Source of the DNA: Derxia lacustris
GTDB lineage: Bacteria; Pseudomonadota; Gammaproteobacteria; Burkholderiales; Burkholderiaceae_E
Assembly: GCF_002105195.1 (NCBI RefSeq)
Contig: NZ_MUHU01000008.1
Span: 62,001-126,000 of the forward strand
Reading direction: 5' to 3'
Length of the DNA stretch: 64,000 nucleotides
A model generated the notes under the pieces. It did no database searches, was not told the origin of the DNA, and saw only the letters and a program-made list of their open reading frames with translations. Shown piece after piece: positions 35,501-43,402 of the stretch (position 1 is the first letter of the stretch; each line of letters starts with the position of its first letter). A program made the position numbers and the translations under genes.

Positions 35501-37980
35501 AGCGCCGCCAGCGTGGCTGGCGCCAGCAGCGAGCGGCGCAGGTTGTCGGCCATCTTCCAGCGGCCGATGGCCGGCACGCCGCGCGCGCGCCGGCCGGCGA
35601 TCCACGGCAGCAGCTGCCAGTCGCCGCGGGTCCAGCGCTGCTGGCGGCGTGCGGCCACGTCGATGCGCGACGGGAATTCCTCGACCACTTCCACATCGGT
35701 GACCAGGCCGGCGCGCGCAAAGATGCCCTCGAACAGGTCGTGGCTGAGCAGGCGGTTGTCGGGCACGCGGCCGGCCAGCGCGGCCTCGAAGGCGTCGATG
35801 TCGTAGATGCCCTTGCCGGTGTAGGAGCCCTCGCCGAACAGGTCCTGGTACACGTCGGAGATGGCGGCGGCATAGGGATCGATGCCGCTCGGCCCCGAGT
35901 ACAGGCGCTGGAACAGCGAACCTTCGCGGCCGACCGGCAGCGCCGGCGTGACGCGCGGCTGGAGGATGGCGTGGCCGCCGGTCACGCGGCCGTGCGCCGC
36001 ATCGAAGCGCGGCCGGTTGAGCGGATGCGCAAGCTTGCCGATGAGACGGGTGACCGCATCGCGCGGCAGCCGGGTATCGGCATCGAGCGTGACGACAAAG
36101 CGCACGCCGGCCGGCACGCGCGGCGGCTGGCCGTCGGCAGTGACAAAGCTGGTGTCGCCGGCGCCGCGCAGCAGGCGGTTGAGTTCATGCAGCTTGCCGC
36201 GCTTGCGCTCCCAGCCCATCCAGCAGCCTTCGCTCGGGTTGAACTGGCGCCGGCGGTGCAGCAGCAGAAAGCGGTCGCCGTCGGGCCCGGGGCCGTGGCG
36301 CCGGTTGAGCCGGGCAAAGGCGTCAGCGGCGAGCGCGAGCAGGCGCGCATCGGCGGCCACGGTTTCGGTCGCGGCATCGAGGCCGTCGACCAGCAGCGCA
36401 AAGCTCAGGTCGCCGCCGGCGCCGCTCAGGTAGTGCACCTCCAGCCGCTCGATCTGGGCCATCAGCTCGGTTTCGCTGCCGAGCAGCGTGGGCACGGCCA
36501 CCAGGGTGCGCAGCGCGGGCGGCACGCCGGCGGCCAGATCGAGCCCGGGCAGGATGACCGGGCCAAAGCCGCGCGTGACGGCGCGATTGACCAGCGCGGT
36601 CGCCAGCTCGCCGGCCGGCAGCGCCGCCAGCAGCGCAAAGCCGGCCAGCCAGAGCGGCGCGACGCCGGCGGCGGCCAGCAGCGTGAGCGCCAGCGCCAGC
36701 AGCGCGGCGGTCGCGCCGGCCAGCGCGCCCACATAGCCGCCGATGCCCAGCCGAATGACCCAGCGCCGCAGATCGAGCCGCAGCGGCGCGCGAAAGCCCA
36801 CGATCAGCTCCAGCGCGCGCCGGCCCTCGGCGATCAGGTGATAGCCCGGATCGCTGGCGCGCAGCGCCTGGGCCGGATCGGCCGGACCGCCGGCGGCGGC
36901 GCGCGCCGCCTCCTTCACGGCCAGATCGGCGATGTCGAGTTCGGCAAAGCTCGATCCGCGCGCCAGCTGCTCGATCGCGCTGCGGTAGAGGTTGCGCGTC
37001 GCCAGGTCCATCGCGGCAAAGTCGCTGCCGGCGCGCAGCCGCGCATCGACCAGGCTCATGGCCTCGAACAGTTCGGCCCAGTCCACGTCCGAGATCAGCC
37101 GCATGCTGGTGATGACATTGCGCACCGTCACGTTCGACGCGCCCTGGCGCTGCTGGGCATGGCGCACCGTGTCGTCGATGCTGAGCCCCTGCGCCGCCAG
37201 CCGCTCGCGCAGCCAGCCGAGCGCCGGCGTGCTGCGCGGGTCCTGGTCGCGCAGCCGCTTGGCGAGCTGGGCCGCGAACAGCTCCGACAGCGGGCCGGGA
37301 TCGCGGCTGGCGATGTCGCGCTCGAGCGCGCTGCGGGCGCCACCGGGTGCCAGCAGCCGGTCGGCCAGCGCATCGGCCTCGGCGCGCTCGGCCCGGCCGA
37401 CGCTGATCTGGTCGGTCAGCCGGCGCAGGTTCTCGACCAGCACCACGCGCAGCGTGATCGCCACCGCCCACAGCTCGCCGATGGTGAGCGGTTGCACGCG
37501 CTGGTAGGCGGCGATGAAGCGCAGCAGCGTGTCCGGATCGAAATGGCTGTCGGTATGCGCGACAAAGGCCCAGGCCAGCCCGAGCACGCGCGGATAGCCC
37601 ACGAAGGGGCCGTCGGCCAGCTTGGGCAGCTGGCGGTAGTAGCCGGGCGGCAGGTCGTCGCGGATCTTGCGGATCTGCTCCTCGACGACGTGATAGTTGT
37701 CGAGCAGCCATTCGGCCGCCGGCACCACGGTCTCGCCACGGTCGAGCGCGGCGGCGCTGGCGCGATAGGCCGCCAGCAGCACGGCGGCATTGGTGGCGAG
37801 CCGGTGATGCAGCGCCAGCCGCTCGCGCGGCCGCGCGGTGACGCGCTGGGCGGCGGCCAGGCTGGCCGCATGCTGCTCCAGCCGCTCCACGCCAAACAGT
37901 TCCTGCCGCACCGGCGCGCGGTCGTTCCAGGGCGGTGCCGGCGGGCGCATCCACGGCGCGTGGACAAAGATGGACTTCAT
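29539..37980 (-). CDS. ndvB: Cyclic beta-1,2-glucan synthase (NdvB/ChvB)
   Basis: A 2813-aa inner-membrane enzyme that makes cyclic beta-1,2-glucan from UDP-glucose for the periplasm (osmoadaptation, host interaction). The N-terminal soluble part is followed by transmembrane helices (about 435-490). The GT84 glycosyltransferase has the DADTRLP motif (Asp633, Asp635) and QRWTRGDW (from about 781), with further helices at about 840-1000. Next come a large glucan-binding/phosphorylase-like region and a GH94 phosphorylase domain with GDWNDGM (about 2482-2488; general acid Asp2486). Length and domain order match rhizobial NdvB/ChvB. No NdvA/ChvA exporter gene is adjacent. The ATG at 37980 begins a conserved-looking N terminus. 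A 1974-codon antisense frame here is an artefact. Confidence 0.95.
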   Translation of the reverse strand: MKSIFVHAPWMRPPAPPWNDRAPVRQELFGVERLEQHAASLAAAQRVTARPRERLALHHRLATNAAVLLAAYRASAAALDRGETVVPAAEWLLDNYHVVEEQIRKIRDDLPPGYYRQLPKLADGPFVGYPRVLGLAWAFVAHTDSHFDPDTLLRFIAAYQRVQPLTIGELWAVAITLRVVLVENLRRLTDQISVGRAERAEADALADRLLAPGGARSALERDIASRDPGPLSELFAAQLAKRLRDQDPRSTPALGWLRERLAAQGLSIDDTVRHAQQRQGASNVTVRNVITSMRLISDVDWAELFEAMSLVDARLRAGSDFAAMDLATRNLYRSAIEQLARGSSFAELDIADLAVKEAARAAAGGPADPAQALRASDPGYHLIAEGRRALELIVGFRAPLRLDLRRWVIRLGIGGYVGALAGATAALLALALTLLAAAGVAPLWLAGFALLAALPAGELATALVNRAVTRGFGPVILPGLDLAAGVPPALRTLVAVPTLLGSETELMAQIERLEVHYLSGAGGDLSFALLVDGLDAATETVAADARLLALAADAFARLNRRHGPGPDGDRFLLLHRRRQFNPSEGCWMGWERKRGKLHELNRLLRGAGDTSFVTADGQPPRVPAGVRFVVTLDADTRLPRDAVTRLIGKLAHPLNRPRFDAAHGRVTGGHAILQPRVTPALPVGREGSLFQRLYSGPSGIDPYAAAISDVYQDLFGEGSYTGKGIYDIDAFEAALAGRVPDNRLLSHDLFEGIFARAGLVTDVEVVEEFPSRIDVAARRQQRWTRGDWQLLPWIAGRRARGVPAIGRWKMADNLRRSLLAPATLAALAFAALLPQAAPVAVALLLATLFIPPALPLLDAVLPHHAGVRPASHLRAFGADLRLAGLQAAFALAFLADQAWRALDAIARTLARLFVSHRHLLEWTTAAQSGGSPRLSLRGFQRRMAGGSLLALGLAGGALLVAPAAWPLLLPLAALWLAAPALALHASRSPPVEQALALLPDEALELRLIARRTWRYFETFVTPADNHLPPDNFQEDPRPAIAHRTSPTNIGLYLLSAVAARDFGWTGSSATVERLEATFATLDRLARHRGHFFNWIDTLTLDALAPAYVSSVDSGNLAGHLIVLANACDEWRANPRASAALAQAGRADALALAERSPDPRYWHDAAHRSAAEHSRDEHLRHDEAQLLAQRLASLAARARAFALAMDFAFLLDRDRKLLSIGYSAADNRLDPSCYDLLASEARLASLFAIAKGDAATKHWFRLGRAATPLGKGSALISWSGSMFEYLMPSLVMRAPAGSLLEQTNRLVVARQQDYGRALGIPWGVSESAFNARDIEFTYQYSNFGVPGLGLKRGLAENIVIAPYATGLATMVDPRGALRNFAAIAALGGDGRHGFHEALDFTRSRLPDDVGVAVVRSYMAHHQGMTLVAIANTLLDGGMRARFHREPMIQACELLLHERMPRDVAIARPRAEEMKVAGTEANTEPPTLRRLNLPLAGAPATHLLSNGRYAVMLTATGGGYSRWRDMAITRWREDPTCDDWGAFIFARDVQSGAVWSTAAGPLPGHAEPGDVAFAEDHAEFTRRDASLVTTMEVIVSGEDDGEVRRVSLVNSGRRTREIELTSYAEIVLATPASDDAHPAFSKLFVQTEHLAEADALIATRRPRSADEPRIWAAHFTVVEGQLGARNQHETDRARFIGRGRTPATSAAIADGVALSGSVGSVLDPIFALRRRVLVPPGQAVRVAFWTVAATTREALLDLIDRHQDRSAFDRAKTLAWTQAQVQLRHLDVEAPEAADFQRLAAPILYADRRFRAPPTAIARGAGPQSGLWPQSISGDLPIVLLRIDEAEDIAQVRQLLRAHEYWRLKRLGVDLVIVNERASSYTQELQGAIETAVRSSQSRPRLGEAQARGQVFTLRADLMSVETRALLLSVARVVLVAHRGPIANQLAALPPVPAPAEPADGAGAGLLARSLGLPGSGAGARRNWSGGPPRPAPAGPLPAPLPAGIEFFNGLGGFVQDGREYLTVLDAGRNTPAPWINVVANDGFGFSVSAEGASCTWAGNSRENPLTPWSNDPVTDACGDAFYLRDEASGEVWSATAQPMRDGGRHVARHGFGYSRFEHESRGIALELLLLVPLADPVRVARLTLRNHSGLHRRISVTSYVEWALGAARGGNAPFIVTERDNATGALLARNPWRGDFGSRVAFADLGGRQTRFTADRCEFLGRGGSTAAPAALLAGATLSGASGAGLDPCAALQCTVALAPGGVVEVLALLGQADSAGAARDLIARYRATPVAALLDAVQAHWAARLGAVQVRTPDRALDLMLNGWLLYQTLACRITARAAFYQASGAYGFRDQLQDGMALGLTAPALMRSHLLRAAGRQFPEGDVQHWWLPHSGQGVRTRISDDRVWLAYAAAHYVLTTGDAGVLDERLPFLDGPPLAAEEEGAFFQPMSSELSATLFEHCARGLDQCLQLSGAHGLPLMGSGDWNDGMNRVGGGRGESVWLGWLLLSAIGRFAPLAANRAEDPDGERARRWRNHANTLRAALENHAWDGAWYRRATYDDGQWLGSAASDECRIDSIAQSWAVLSGGADAGRAAQAMAALDSELVRRDSGLALLFTPPFDRTPHDPGYIKGYPPGLRENGGQYSHAAMWAVLAWARLGQGRRAAALFGLLNPINHALDGAAAERYRLEPYVVAADVYSVAPHEGRGGWSWYTGSAAWMYRAGVEGILGLRREGGFLRVAPCIPPDWAGYDAVVSFGGGRYDIRVNNGGPRAMPGMSALLDGWPVAVGPDGLRLPLDGDDHRLALEIGPGGAAPG

Positions 37981-38326
37981 TTACGCCTTCTCCGGCGGGC
38001 GCGGACGCGGCCGGACGATTCGACGCTGGCGCGCGCGACGGACTGCCGGGCGCGATGCGGGCGAAGCCCAGTCTGGCCGCGATCGCAAACCGGCGCCGGC
38101 CCGACGCACGAACTCACAACTCGACGCCCTGGCGCCACGCGGCGAGGGTATGTCCTCGGGGGCGCAGGCCAGCCGGCGGGCGCAGCCGGACCGACGGCGC
38201 GCCGCGTTCCGGGCCGGAGCGCGCGGCCGGTCGCGGCTTGCGCCAGCGCATGAAATGAGCGCCGGCCGCGTCATGGCTGGCGGTTAGCATGGGTCGACGC
38301 GATTTCGCGCAGCAACTGGATCGCGC
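37981..38326. other. Intergenic region between ndvB and the KaiC operon
   Basis: These 346 bases separate two divergent transcription units. I see no tRNA, terminator with T-run, repeat or convincing -10/-35 pair. The open frames crossing it (for example the end of the antisense frame over ndvB) have no coding character. Promoters for both ndvB and the KaiC operon must lie here. Confidence 0.6.
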
Positions 38327-38752
38327 ATGCAACTACAGGCGCAACGGATGGAGGAAGCTCTGGCGCGGCTGCTGGCCGCAGGGGCCGATGCGCCTGCGGT
38401 CGCGGCCCAGGGCTGCGCCCTGTGGCGCCGGGCGGCGGCGGCGCTGCTGCCCATCATCGGGCGCCAGGGCGTGGCGGCGCTGTTCCGGCGCAGCCTGCTG
38501 CAAGCCCGCGCCGACTGGCCGCTGCTGGCCGGCGTGCATGACGCCGCCGCCGAGCCGCTGGACTTTTCCGGGCTGCTCGATGCGCTTGCGCTCGCCACGC
38601 CGGCCGATGCCGCGCGCGCCCAGGTGGCGCTGTTCGACGCCTTCTGCACGCTGCTGGCCAGCCTGATCGGCAGCGCGCTGACCGACCGGCTTCTTCTTCC
38701 CGTCTGGGAACCGACTTCAACCGACCGCGCCACCCGAGGGCACAGGCAATGA
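38327..38752 (+). CDS. Uncharacterised helical protein, first gene of KaiC-like operon
   Basis: A 141-aa, almost entirely alpha-helical, Ala/Leu-rich protein that I do not recognise. Visible landmarks are RMEEALARLLAAG, LLPIIGRQGVAALFRRSL and FDAFCTLLASLIGSALTDRLL. There is no signal peptide or clear transmembrane helix. The start may be 38327 or the Met at 38348; neither has a strong ribosome-binding site. It overlaps the KaiC-like gene by four bases (ATGA, 38749-38752), so the proteins are probably made in a fixed ratio and may interact. The Ala-rich segment near 95-125 could be an oligomerisation or phospho-relay-like helix, but no conserved His is evident. Confidence 0.7.
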   Translation: MQLQAQRMEEALARLLAAGADAPAVAAQGCALWRRAAAALLPIIGRQGVAALFRRSLLQARADWPLLAGVHDAAAEPLDFSGLLDALALATPADAARAQVALFDAFCTLLASLIGSALTDRLLLPVWEPTSTDRATRGHRQ

Positions 38753-40227
38753 CAGCAGGCAGAGCAACCATCGAGCGCCTGAACACCGGCGTGCCCGGCC
38801 TCGACGAGGTACTGGGCGGCGGCTTGCCCGAGTTCTCGTTCAACATCCTTGCCGGCCCGCCCGGCTGCGGCAAGACCACGCTGGCGCACCAGGCCATGTT
38901 TGCGCTGGCCAGCGAGGCGCGGCCGGCGCTGTACTTCACCGTGCTCGGCGAGCCGCCGCTCAAGATGCTGCGCTACATGCAGCAGTTCGATTTCTTCGAC
39001 GCGAGCAAGGTCGGCCGCTCGGTGCATTTCATCAATCTGGCCGACGACACGGTGACCGGCGATCTCGACAAGGTGCTGGCGCGCATCGCCGCCGCCGTCG
39101 AGGCGCATGCGCCGGCGCTGGTGTTCGTCGACTCGTTCCGCTCGGTCATGTTGGCCAGCCAGGGCGGCGGCCATTCCTTCTTGTCGCTGCAACAGTTCGT
39201 GCAGCAGCTCGGCATGCTCATGACCAGCTGGCAGGCCACCAGCTTTCTGATCGGCGAGTACTTCGCCGAGGCCGATCCGAGCCCGGTGTTCACCGTGGCC
39301 GACGGCCTGCTGTGGCTGCGCCAGAGCACCCAGGGCAATTCGGTGGTGCGCAAGCTCGAGGTCACCAAGATGCGCGGCCAGGCCAGCCTGCCGGGGCTGC
39401 ACACGTTTCGCATCGGCAGCGCCGGCATCACGGTGTTTCCGCCGGCGCGCGCCGGGCTGGCGCCGCTGCCGGCCGCCGGCGCGCGACTGGCGATGGGCGT
39501 GCCCGGCCTCGATGCGCTGATGGGCGGCGGGCTGCCGCGCGGCCATTCGCTGCTGGTGAGCGGGCCGTCGGGCTCGGGCAAGACGGTGCTGGCCTCGGCG
39601 TTTCTGGCCGAGGGCGCGCGGCGCGGCGAGACCGCCGTGGTCGCCGCCTTCGAGCCGCGCCCGGGGCTGGCGCGCGCGCCCGGCATGGCCGAGCTGATCG
39701 CCGGCGGCCAGGTGGCAGTGGTCGACACGCGCGGCGCCAATCTGTCGGTCGACGAGATCGCCAGCCTGCTGGTGGCCGAGATCGCCCGGGTCGGCGCGAG
39801 CCGGGTGGTGATCGATTCGCTGTCGGGCTTCGAGCTGACGCTGGCGCCGACCTTCCGCGACGATTTCCGCGAGGCGCTGGCGCGCATGGTGGCGGCGCTC
39901 GCCGGCATCGGCGCCACGCTGCTCATGACCTCAGAGCTGGAGGACCGCTACGACGATCTGCGCTTCAGCCCCTACGGCACCGCCTTCCTCACCGATGCCA
40001 TCGTGGTGCAGCGCTATGTGGAGGTGGACAGCCGGCTGCTGCGCATGCTGGCGGTGGTCAAGCTGCGCGGCAGCGCGCATTCCAACGAGCTGCGCGAGTT
40101 CAGCATCGGCGACGACGGCATCCGCATCGGCGCGCGGTTGGCCGGATTCGACGGCCTGCTCGGCGGTCGGCCGCAGCGCCGCAAGCGCTTGCAGGGCGAC
40201 CCGGCCGGCGGCGCCGGCGGGCAGTGA
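38749..40227 (+). CDS. KaiC-like double-domain RecA/ATPase
   Basis: A 492-aa protein with two KaiC-type RecA ATPase domains. CI has Walker A GPPGCGKT (residues 36-43) and CII has GPSGSGKT (272-279). The CI region equivalent to the catalytic Glu pair reads VLGEPP and the CII one FEPRPG, so only one Glu of each pair remains. The C-terminal stretch VVKLRGSAHSNELREF matches KaiC ('KMRGSWHD...IREF'). By eye, the KaiC autophosphorylation Ser/Thr pair falls on Ala-Phe in GTAFLTD, so a clock-type phosphorylation cycle seems unlikely. It is followed one base later by a GGDEF/kinase gene. No kaiA or kaiB is present. Role: probably a signalling ATPase. Confidence 0.87.
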   Translation: MTAGRATIERLNTGVPGLDEVLGGGLPEFSFNILAGPPGCGKTTLAHQAMFALASEARPALYFTVLGEPPLKMLRYMQQFDFFDASKVGRSVHFINLADDTVTGDLDKVLARIAAAVEAHAPALVFVDSFRSVMLASQGGGHSFLSLQQFVQQLGMLMTSWQATSFLIGEYFAEADPSPVFTVADGLLWLRQSTQGNSVVRKLEVTKMRGQASLPGLHTFRIGSAGITVFPPARAGLAPLPAAGARLAMGVPGLDALMGGGLPRGHSLLVSGPSGSGKTVLASAFLAEGARRGETAVVAAFEPRPGLARAPGMAELIAGGQVAVVDTRGANLSVDEIASLLVAEIARVGASRVVIDSLSGFELTLAPTFRDDFREALARMVAALAGIGATLLMTSELEDRYDDLRFSPYGTAFLTDAIVVQRYVEVDSRLLRMLAVVKLRGSAHSNELREFSIGDDGIRIGARLAGFDGLLGGRPQRRKRLQGDPAGGAGGQ

Positions 40228-40228
40228 A

Positions 40229-41827
40229 ATGAGCCCGGCCCATCGCAAGGGGCCGTCGCAGCCGGCCGCGCATCAGCTGGCGCTGGTGGCGGCGCGGCGC
40301 GCCCGCATGGCCCGCACCGCGCGGCGCGCCTGCGCCGATCTGCCCCGGCTGGCGCCGGGCCAGCGCCTGCCGCTGCTGCTCGAAGCCAATGAGCGGCTGG
40401 TGGTCGCGGCGCTCGATGCCGAGGCCCGCGCCCTGAGCGCGCGCCAGGCGCTCGGCGCGCTGATGCGCGTGAACCAGCGCGACAGCCTCACCGGCACGCC
40501 GAACCGCGCGCTGATGCTCGACCGGCTGGCCCATGCCATCGTCGGCGCCGAGCGGCGCCAGACCCGGCTGGCGCTGCTGTTCGTCGATCTCGACCGCTTC
40601 AAGCAGATCAACGACACGCGCGGCCATGCGATCGGCGACGAAGTGCTGCGCGCGGTCGCGCACCGGCTCGAAGACGCGGTGCGCGCCTCGGACACGGTGA
40701 GCCGCTACAGCGGCGACGAATTCGTGGTGCTGCTGCCCGAGCTGGCCCAGCCCGGCGATGCGCTGACCGTGGCGACCAAGATGCTGGCCGGCATCGCCGC
40801 GATCCGCAGCGTGGGCGTGCCGCCGGTGGCGATCAGCGCCAGCATCGGCATCGCGCTCTATCCCGACGACGGCAGCGACGGCGCGACCCTGCTGGCCTGC
40901 GCCGATGCCGCCATGTATCGCGCCAAGGAGCAGGGGCCGGGCCGCGCCTGCCGCCACGGCGCGGTGACGGTCGATGCGGCCGAGCCGGCACCGGTCGCGC
41001 CGCGCGCCGGCGGCGGCCTGTCGCCCGACTTTCTCGACGAGACGCGCGCGCTGCTCGGCGACCTGCGCGAGGCCAATGAGCAGCTGCTGCTGGCCTCGCT
41101 GTCGGCGCGCGATCTGCAAGAGCGCGCCAGCGCCGCCCATGCGCGCCAGCTGCGTTTTCTGTCGATGGTGGCGCACGAGCTGCGCAATCCGATCCTGCCG
41201 ATCCGCATGGCCATCGAATCGCTGCGGCGCGGCCGGGCCGACGAGCAGCAGCGCGGCCAGCACTACGACGTGATCCGTCAGCAGATGGGCAGCCTCGCGC
41301 GCATCGTCGACGACCTGACCAGCGACTGCCGGCTCAGCGGCGGCAATTTCCGGCTGCGGCTGGCCACGATCGATCTGGTGCAGGTGCTGGTCACGGCGGT
41401 TGAATCGGCCCGGCCGACCATGGCGCAGAAGCATCAGACGCTCAAGCTCAACCTGCCGCTCCAGTCGCTGCCGGTGCGCGGCGATGCGGTACGGCTGGCG
41501 CAGATCTTCGGCAACCTGCTCAGCAACGCCTGGAAGTACACGCCGGCCGGCGGCAAGGTCGATGTGACCGCCGCGCTGCGCGGCCGCCAGGTGGCGGTGA
41601 CCGTGGCCGACGACGGCACCGGCATCGAGCCCGATCTGCTGCCGCACATCTTCGAGATGTTCGTGCGCTCGCCCGATGCCGACGATGTGCCGGGGCGCAG
41701 CTTCGGCATCGGGCTGGCGGTGGTGCGCGAGCTGACGGCGGCGCACGGCGGCGAGATCGTCGCGACCAGCGCCGGCATCGGGCGCGGCAGCCAGTTCACG
41801 GTGACGCTGGCGCTCGCCGACGATTGA
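40229..41827 (+). CDS. GGDEF diguanylate cyclase fused to histidine kinase
   Basis: A 532-aa cytoplasmic signalling fusion. A basic N-terminal helical region runs to about residue 80. The GGDEF domain (about 85-255) has DSLTGTPNR, DLDRFKQIND and the active-site loop SGDEF (161-165; Ser variants can be active). A linker/coiled coil leads to HisKA with AHELRNPILPIR (His316), and the HATPase domain has GNLLSNAWKYTPAGG and a C-terminal GIGLAVVREL. There is no transmembrane segment or receiver domain. It follows the KaiC-like gene by one base. In KaiC systems a kinase (SasA) reads KaiC state, so this protein could be the output partner, with c-di-GMP and phosphotransfer in one chain (inference). 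Confidence 0.88.
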   Translation: MSPAHRKGPSQPAAHQLALVAARRARMARTARRACADLPRLAPGQRLPLLLEANERLVVAALDAEARALSARQALGALMRVNQRDSLTGTPNRALMLDRLAHAIVGAERRQTRLALLFVDLDRFKQINDTRGHAIGDEVLRAVAHRLEDAVRASDTVSRYSGDEFVVLLPELAQPGDALTVATKMLAGIAAIRSVGVPPVAISASIGIALYPDDGSDGATLLACADAAMYRAKEQGPGRACRHGAVTVDAAEPAPVAPRAGGGLSPDFLDETRALLGDLREANEQLLLASLSARDLQERASAAHARQLRFLSMVAHELRNPILPIRMAIESLRRGRADEQQRGQHYDVIRQQMGSLARIVDDLTSDCRLSGGNFRLRLATIDLVQVLVTAVESARPTMAQKHQTLKLNLPLQSLPVRGDAVRLAQIFGNLLSNAWKYTPAGGKVDVTAALRGRQVAVTVADDGTGIEPDLLPHIFEMFVRSPDADDVPGRSFGIGLAVVRELTAAHGGEIVATSAGIGRGSQFTVTLALADD

Positions 41828-41906
41828 GCGGCGGCGGTTTGCCGGCACGGCGCCGGCGCGGCTGGCATCGGCCGGCGCGGCGGTCGCAGCCGCAGCCCGG
41901 CGCCAC

Positions 41907-43334
41907 TCAGCGCGGCGGCGCCAGCAGCTGGGCGCCGGCGTCGGGCGCGAGCCGGCGGCTTTCCACCAGCCCGGCCAGCGCCACCAGCCCCACCACCGCA
42001 AACGCGATGCGATAGGCGAGCGCCGGCGTGCCGGCCAGCCCGAGCGCCGGCAGCGCTGCATGGCCGATGCGCAAGGCCAGCGCGCCGAGCGCCACGCCCA
42101 GCCCCATCGACACCTGCGACGCGAGGTTGAACAGCGTGTTGGCGCCGCTCATGCGCGGCTGCGCGATGTCGGCAAAGGCCAGCGTGTTGAGCGTGGTGAA
42201 CTGCATCGACCGGCACATGCCCGAGACGAACAGCACCGCCACCGTCAGCGCCAGCGGCGTGGCCGGCGTCAGCAGGCCGCAGGCCGCGATGCTCAGCGCC
42301 ACGCCCAGCCCGTTGAGCAGCAGCGTGCGCCGGAAGCCCAGCCGCCGCAGGATCGCCGTGGTGGCCGGCTTGATCGCGATGTTGCCGGCGAACACCACCA
42401 GCACCAGCAGCCCGGCATGCACCGCGTCATAGCCAAAGCCGAGCTGAAACATCAGCGGCACCAGAAACGGCACCGCAGCGATGGCGACCCGGAACAGCGA
42501 GCCGCTGCGCGCGGTGATGCCAAAGCTCGGCACGGCCAGCGCGCCCAGATCGATCAGCGGCCGGTCGACGCGCCGGAAGCGTCGCCACGCCAGCGCGCCG
42601 AGCGTCACTCCGGCCGCGGCGCTGGCGGCGATGAACAGCGCGCTCGGCGCCGGCTGGCCCAGGCTTTCCAGGCAGGCCATGGTGCAGAACAGCGCGCTGC
42701 CGGCCAGACCGAAGCCGGCCCAGTCGAATGGCACGGTCGCCGCACCCGGCGTGCGCGGCAGCAGCCGCAGCGCCAGCGCAAACGCCAGCAGCCCGAGCGG
42801 CAGATTGAGCAGAAAGATCCATTGCCAGCCGAAATGCTCGGTGATGAAACCGCCCACCGGCGGTCCCAGCACCGGCGCCACCAGCGCCGGCCAGGTGAGG
42901 GTGGCGATGGCGCGGATCAGCTCATGCCGGGGCGTGCCGCGCAGCACCACCAGCCGGCCGACCGGCACCATCAGCGCGCCGCCCAGGCCTTGCAGCACCC
43001 GCATCGCCACGAACATCGGCAGCGCGCCGCTGGCCGCGCACAGCAGCGAGGCCAGCGTGAACAGCACGATGGCGCCGGCAAACACCCGCCGCGTGCCAAA
43101 GCGGTCGGCGATCCAGCCGCTGGCGGTGGCAAACACCGCCAGCGCGATCAGATAGGCGCTGGTGCCCAGGTTGAGGTCGATCGGCGCGACGCCGAAATCG
43201 GCGGCCATCGCCGGCAGCGCGGTGACGATCACCGTGCCGTCGAGGTTTTCCATGAAGAAGCTGCCGGCCACCAGCAGGGTGACGGCAAGCGAGGCGCGCG
43301 GCGGCGCTGCGGGCGAGGGTGTGGAGCGGGACAT
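41907..43334 (-). CDS. MFS transporter, DHA2 (EmrB/QacA-like) drug exporter family
   Basis: A 475-aa proton-coupled exporter in the inner membrane with about 13-14 hydrophobic helices. Motif C-like VGGFITEHFGWQWIFLLNLP and the loop WIADRFGTRR (motif A) are typical of the EmrB/QacA (DHA2) group, as is the N-terminal FMENLDGTVIVTALP. The ATG at 43334 is preferred over one 33 bases upstream because it places the first helix normally. No EmrA-type membrane fusion protein gene accompanies it. It converges with the GGDEF/kinase gene and is divergent from fabI. Confidence 0.88.
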   Translation of the reverse strand: MSRSTPSPAAPPRASLAVTLLVAGSFFMENLDGTVIVTALPAMAADFGVAPIDLNLGTSAYLIALAVFATASGWIADRFGTRRVFAGAIVLFTLASLLCAASGALPMFVAMRVLQGLGGALMVPVGRLVVLRGTPRHELIRAIATLTWPALVAPVLGPPVGGFITEHFGWQWIFLLNLPLGLLAFALALRLLPRTPGAATVPFDWAGFGLAGSALFCTMACLESLGQPAPSALFIAASAAAGVTLGALAWRRFRRVDRPLIDLGALAVPSFGITARSGSLFRVAIAAVPFLVPLMFQLGFGYDAVHAGLLVLVVFAGNIAIKPATTAILRRLGFRRTLLLNGLGVALSIAACGLLTPATPLALTVAVLFVSGMCRSMQFTTLNTLAFADIAQPRMSGANTLFNLASQVSMGLGVALGALALRIGHAALPALGLAGTPALAYRIAFAVVGLVALAGLVESRRLAPDAGAQLLAPPR

Positions 43335-43402
43335 TTGGCAAGTGTGCCCGCCGCCGTTGTGCTGCAATGCAGCACCGGCCGTCGGCCGGATCGGGCCCTT
43401 GG

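Noticed and set aside
32329-38253. A 1974-codon open frame on the plus strand opposite ndvB
   Set aside because: It is a codon-bias shadow: GC-rich third positions remove stops from the antisense frame. The protein is low-complexity (Arg/Gly/Gln/His-rich) with no domain, while the minus strand encodes an obvious NdvB.
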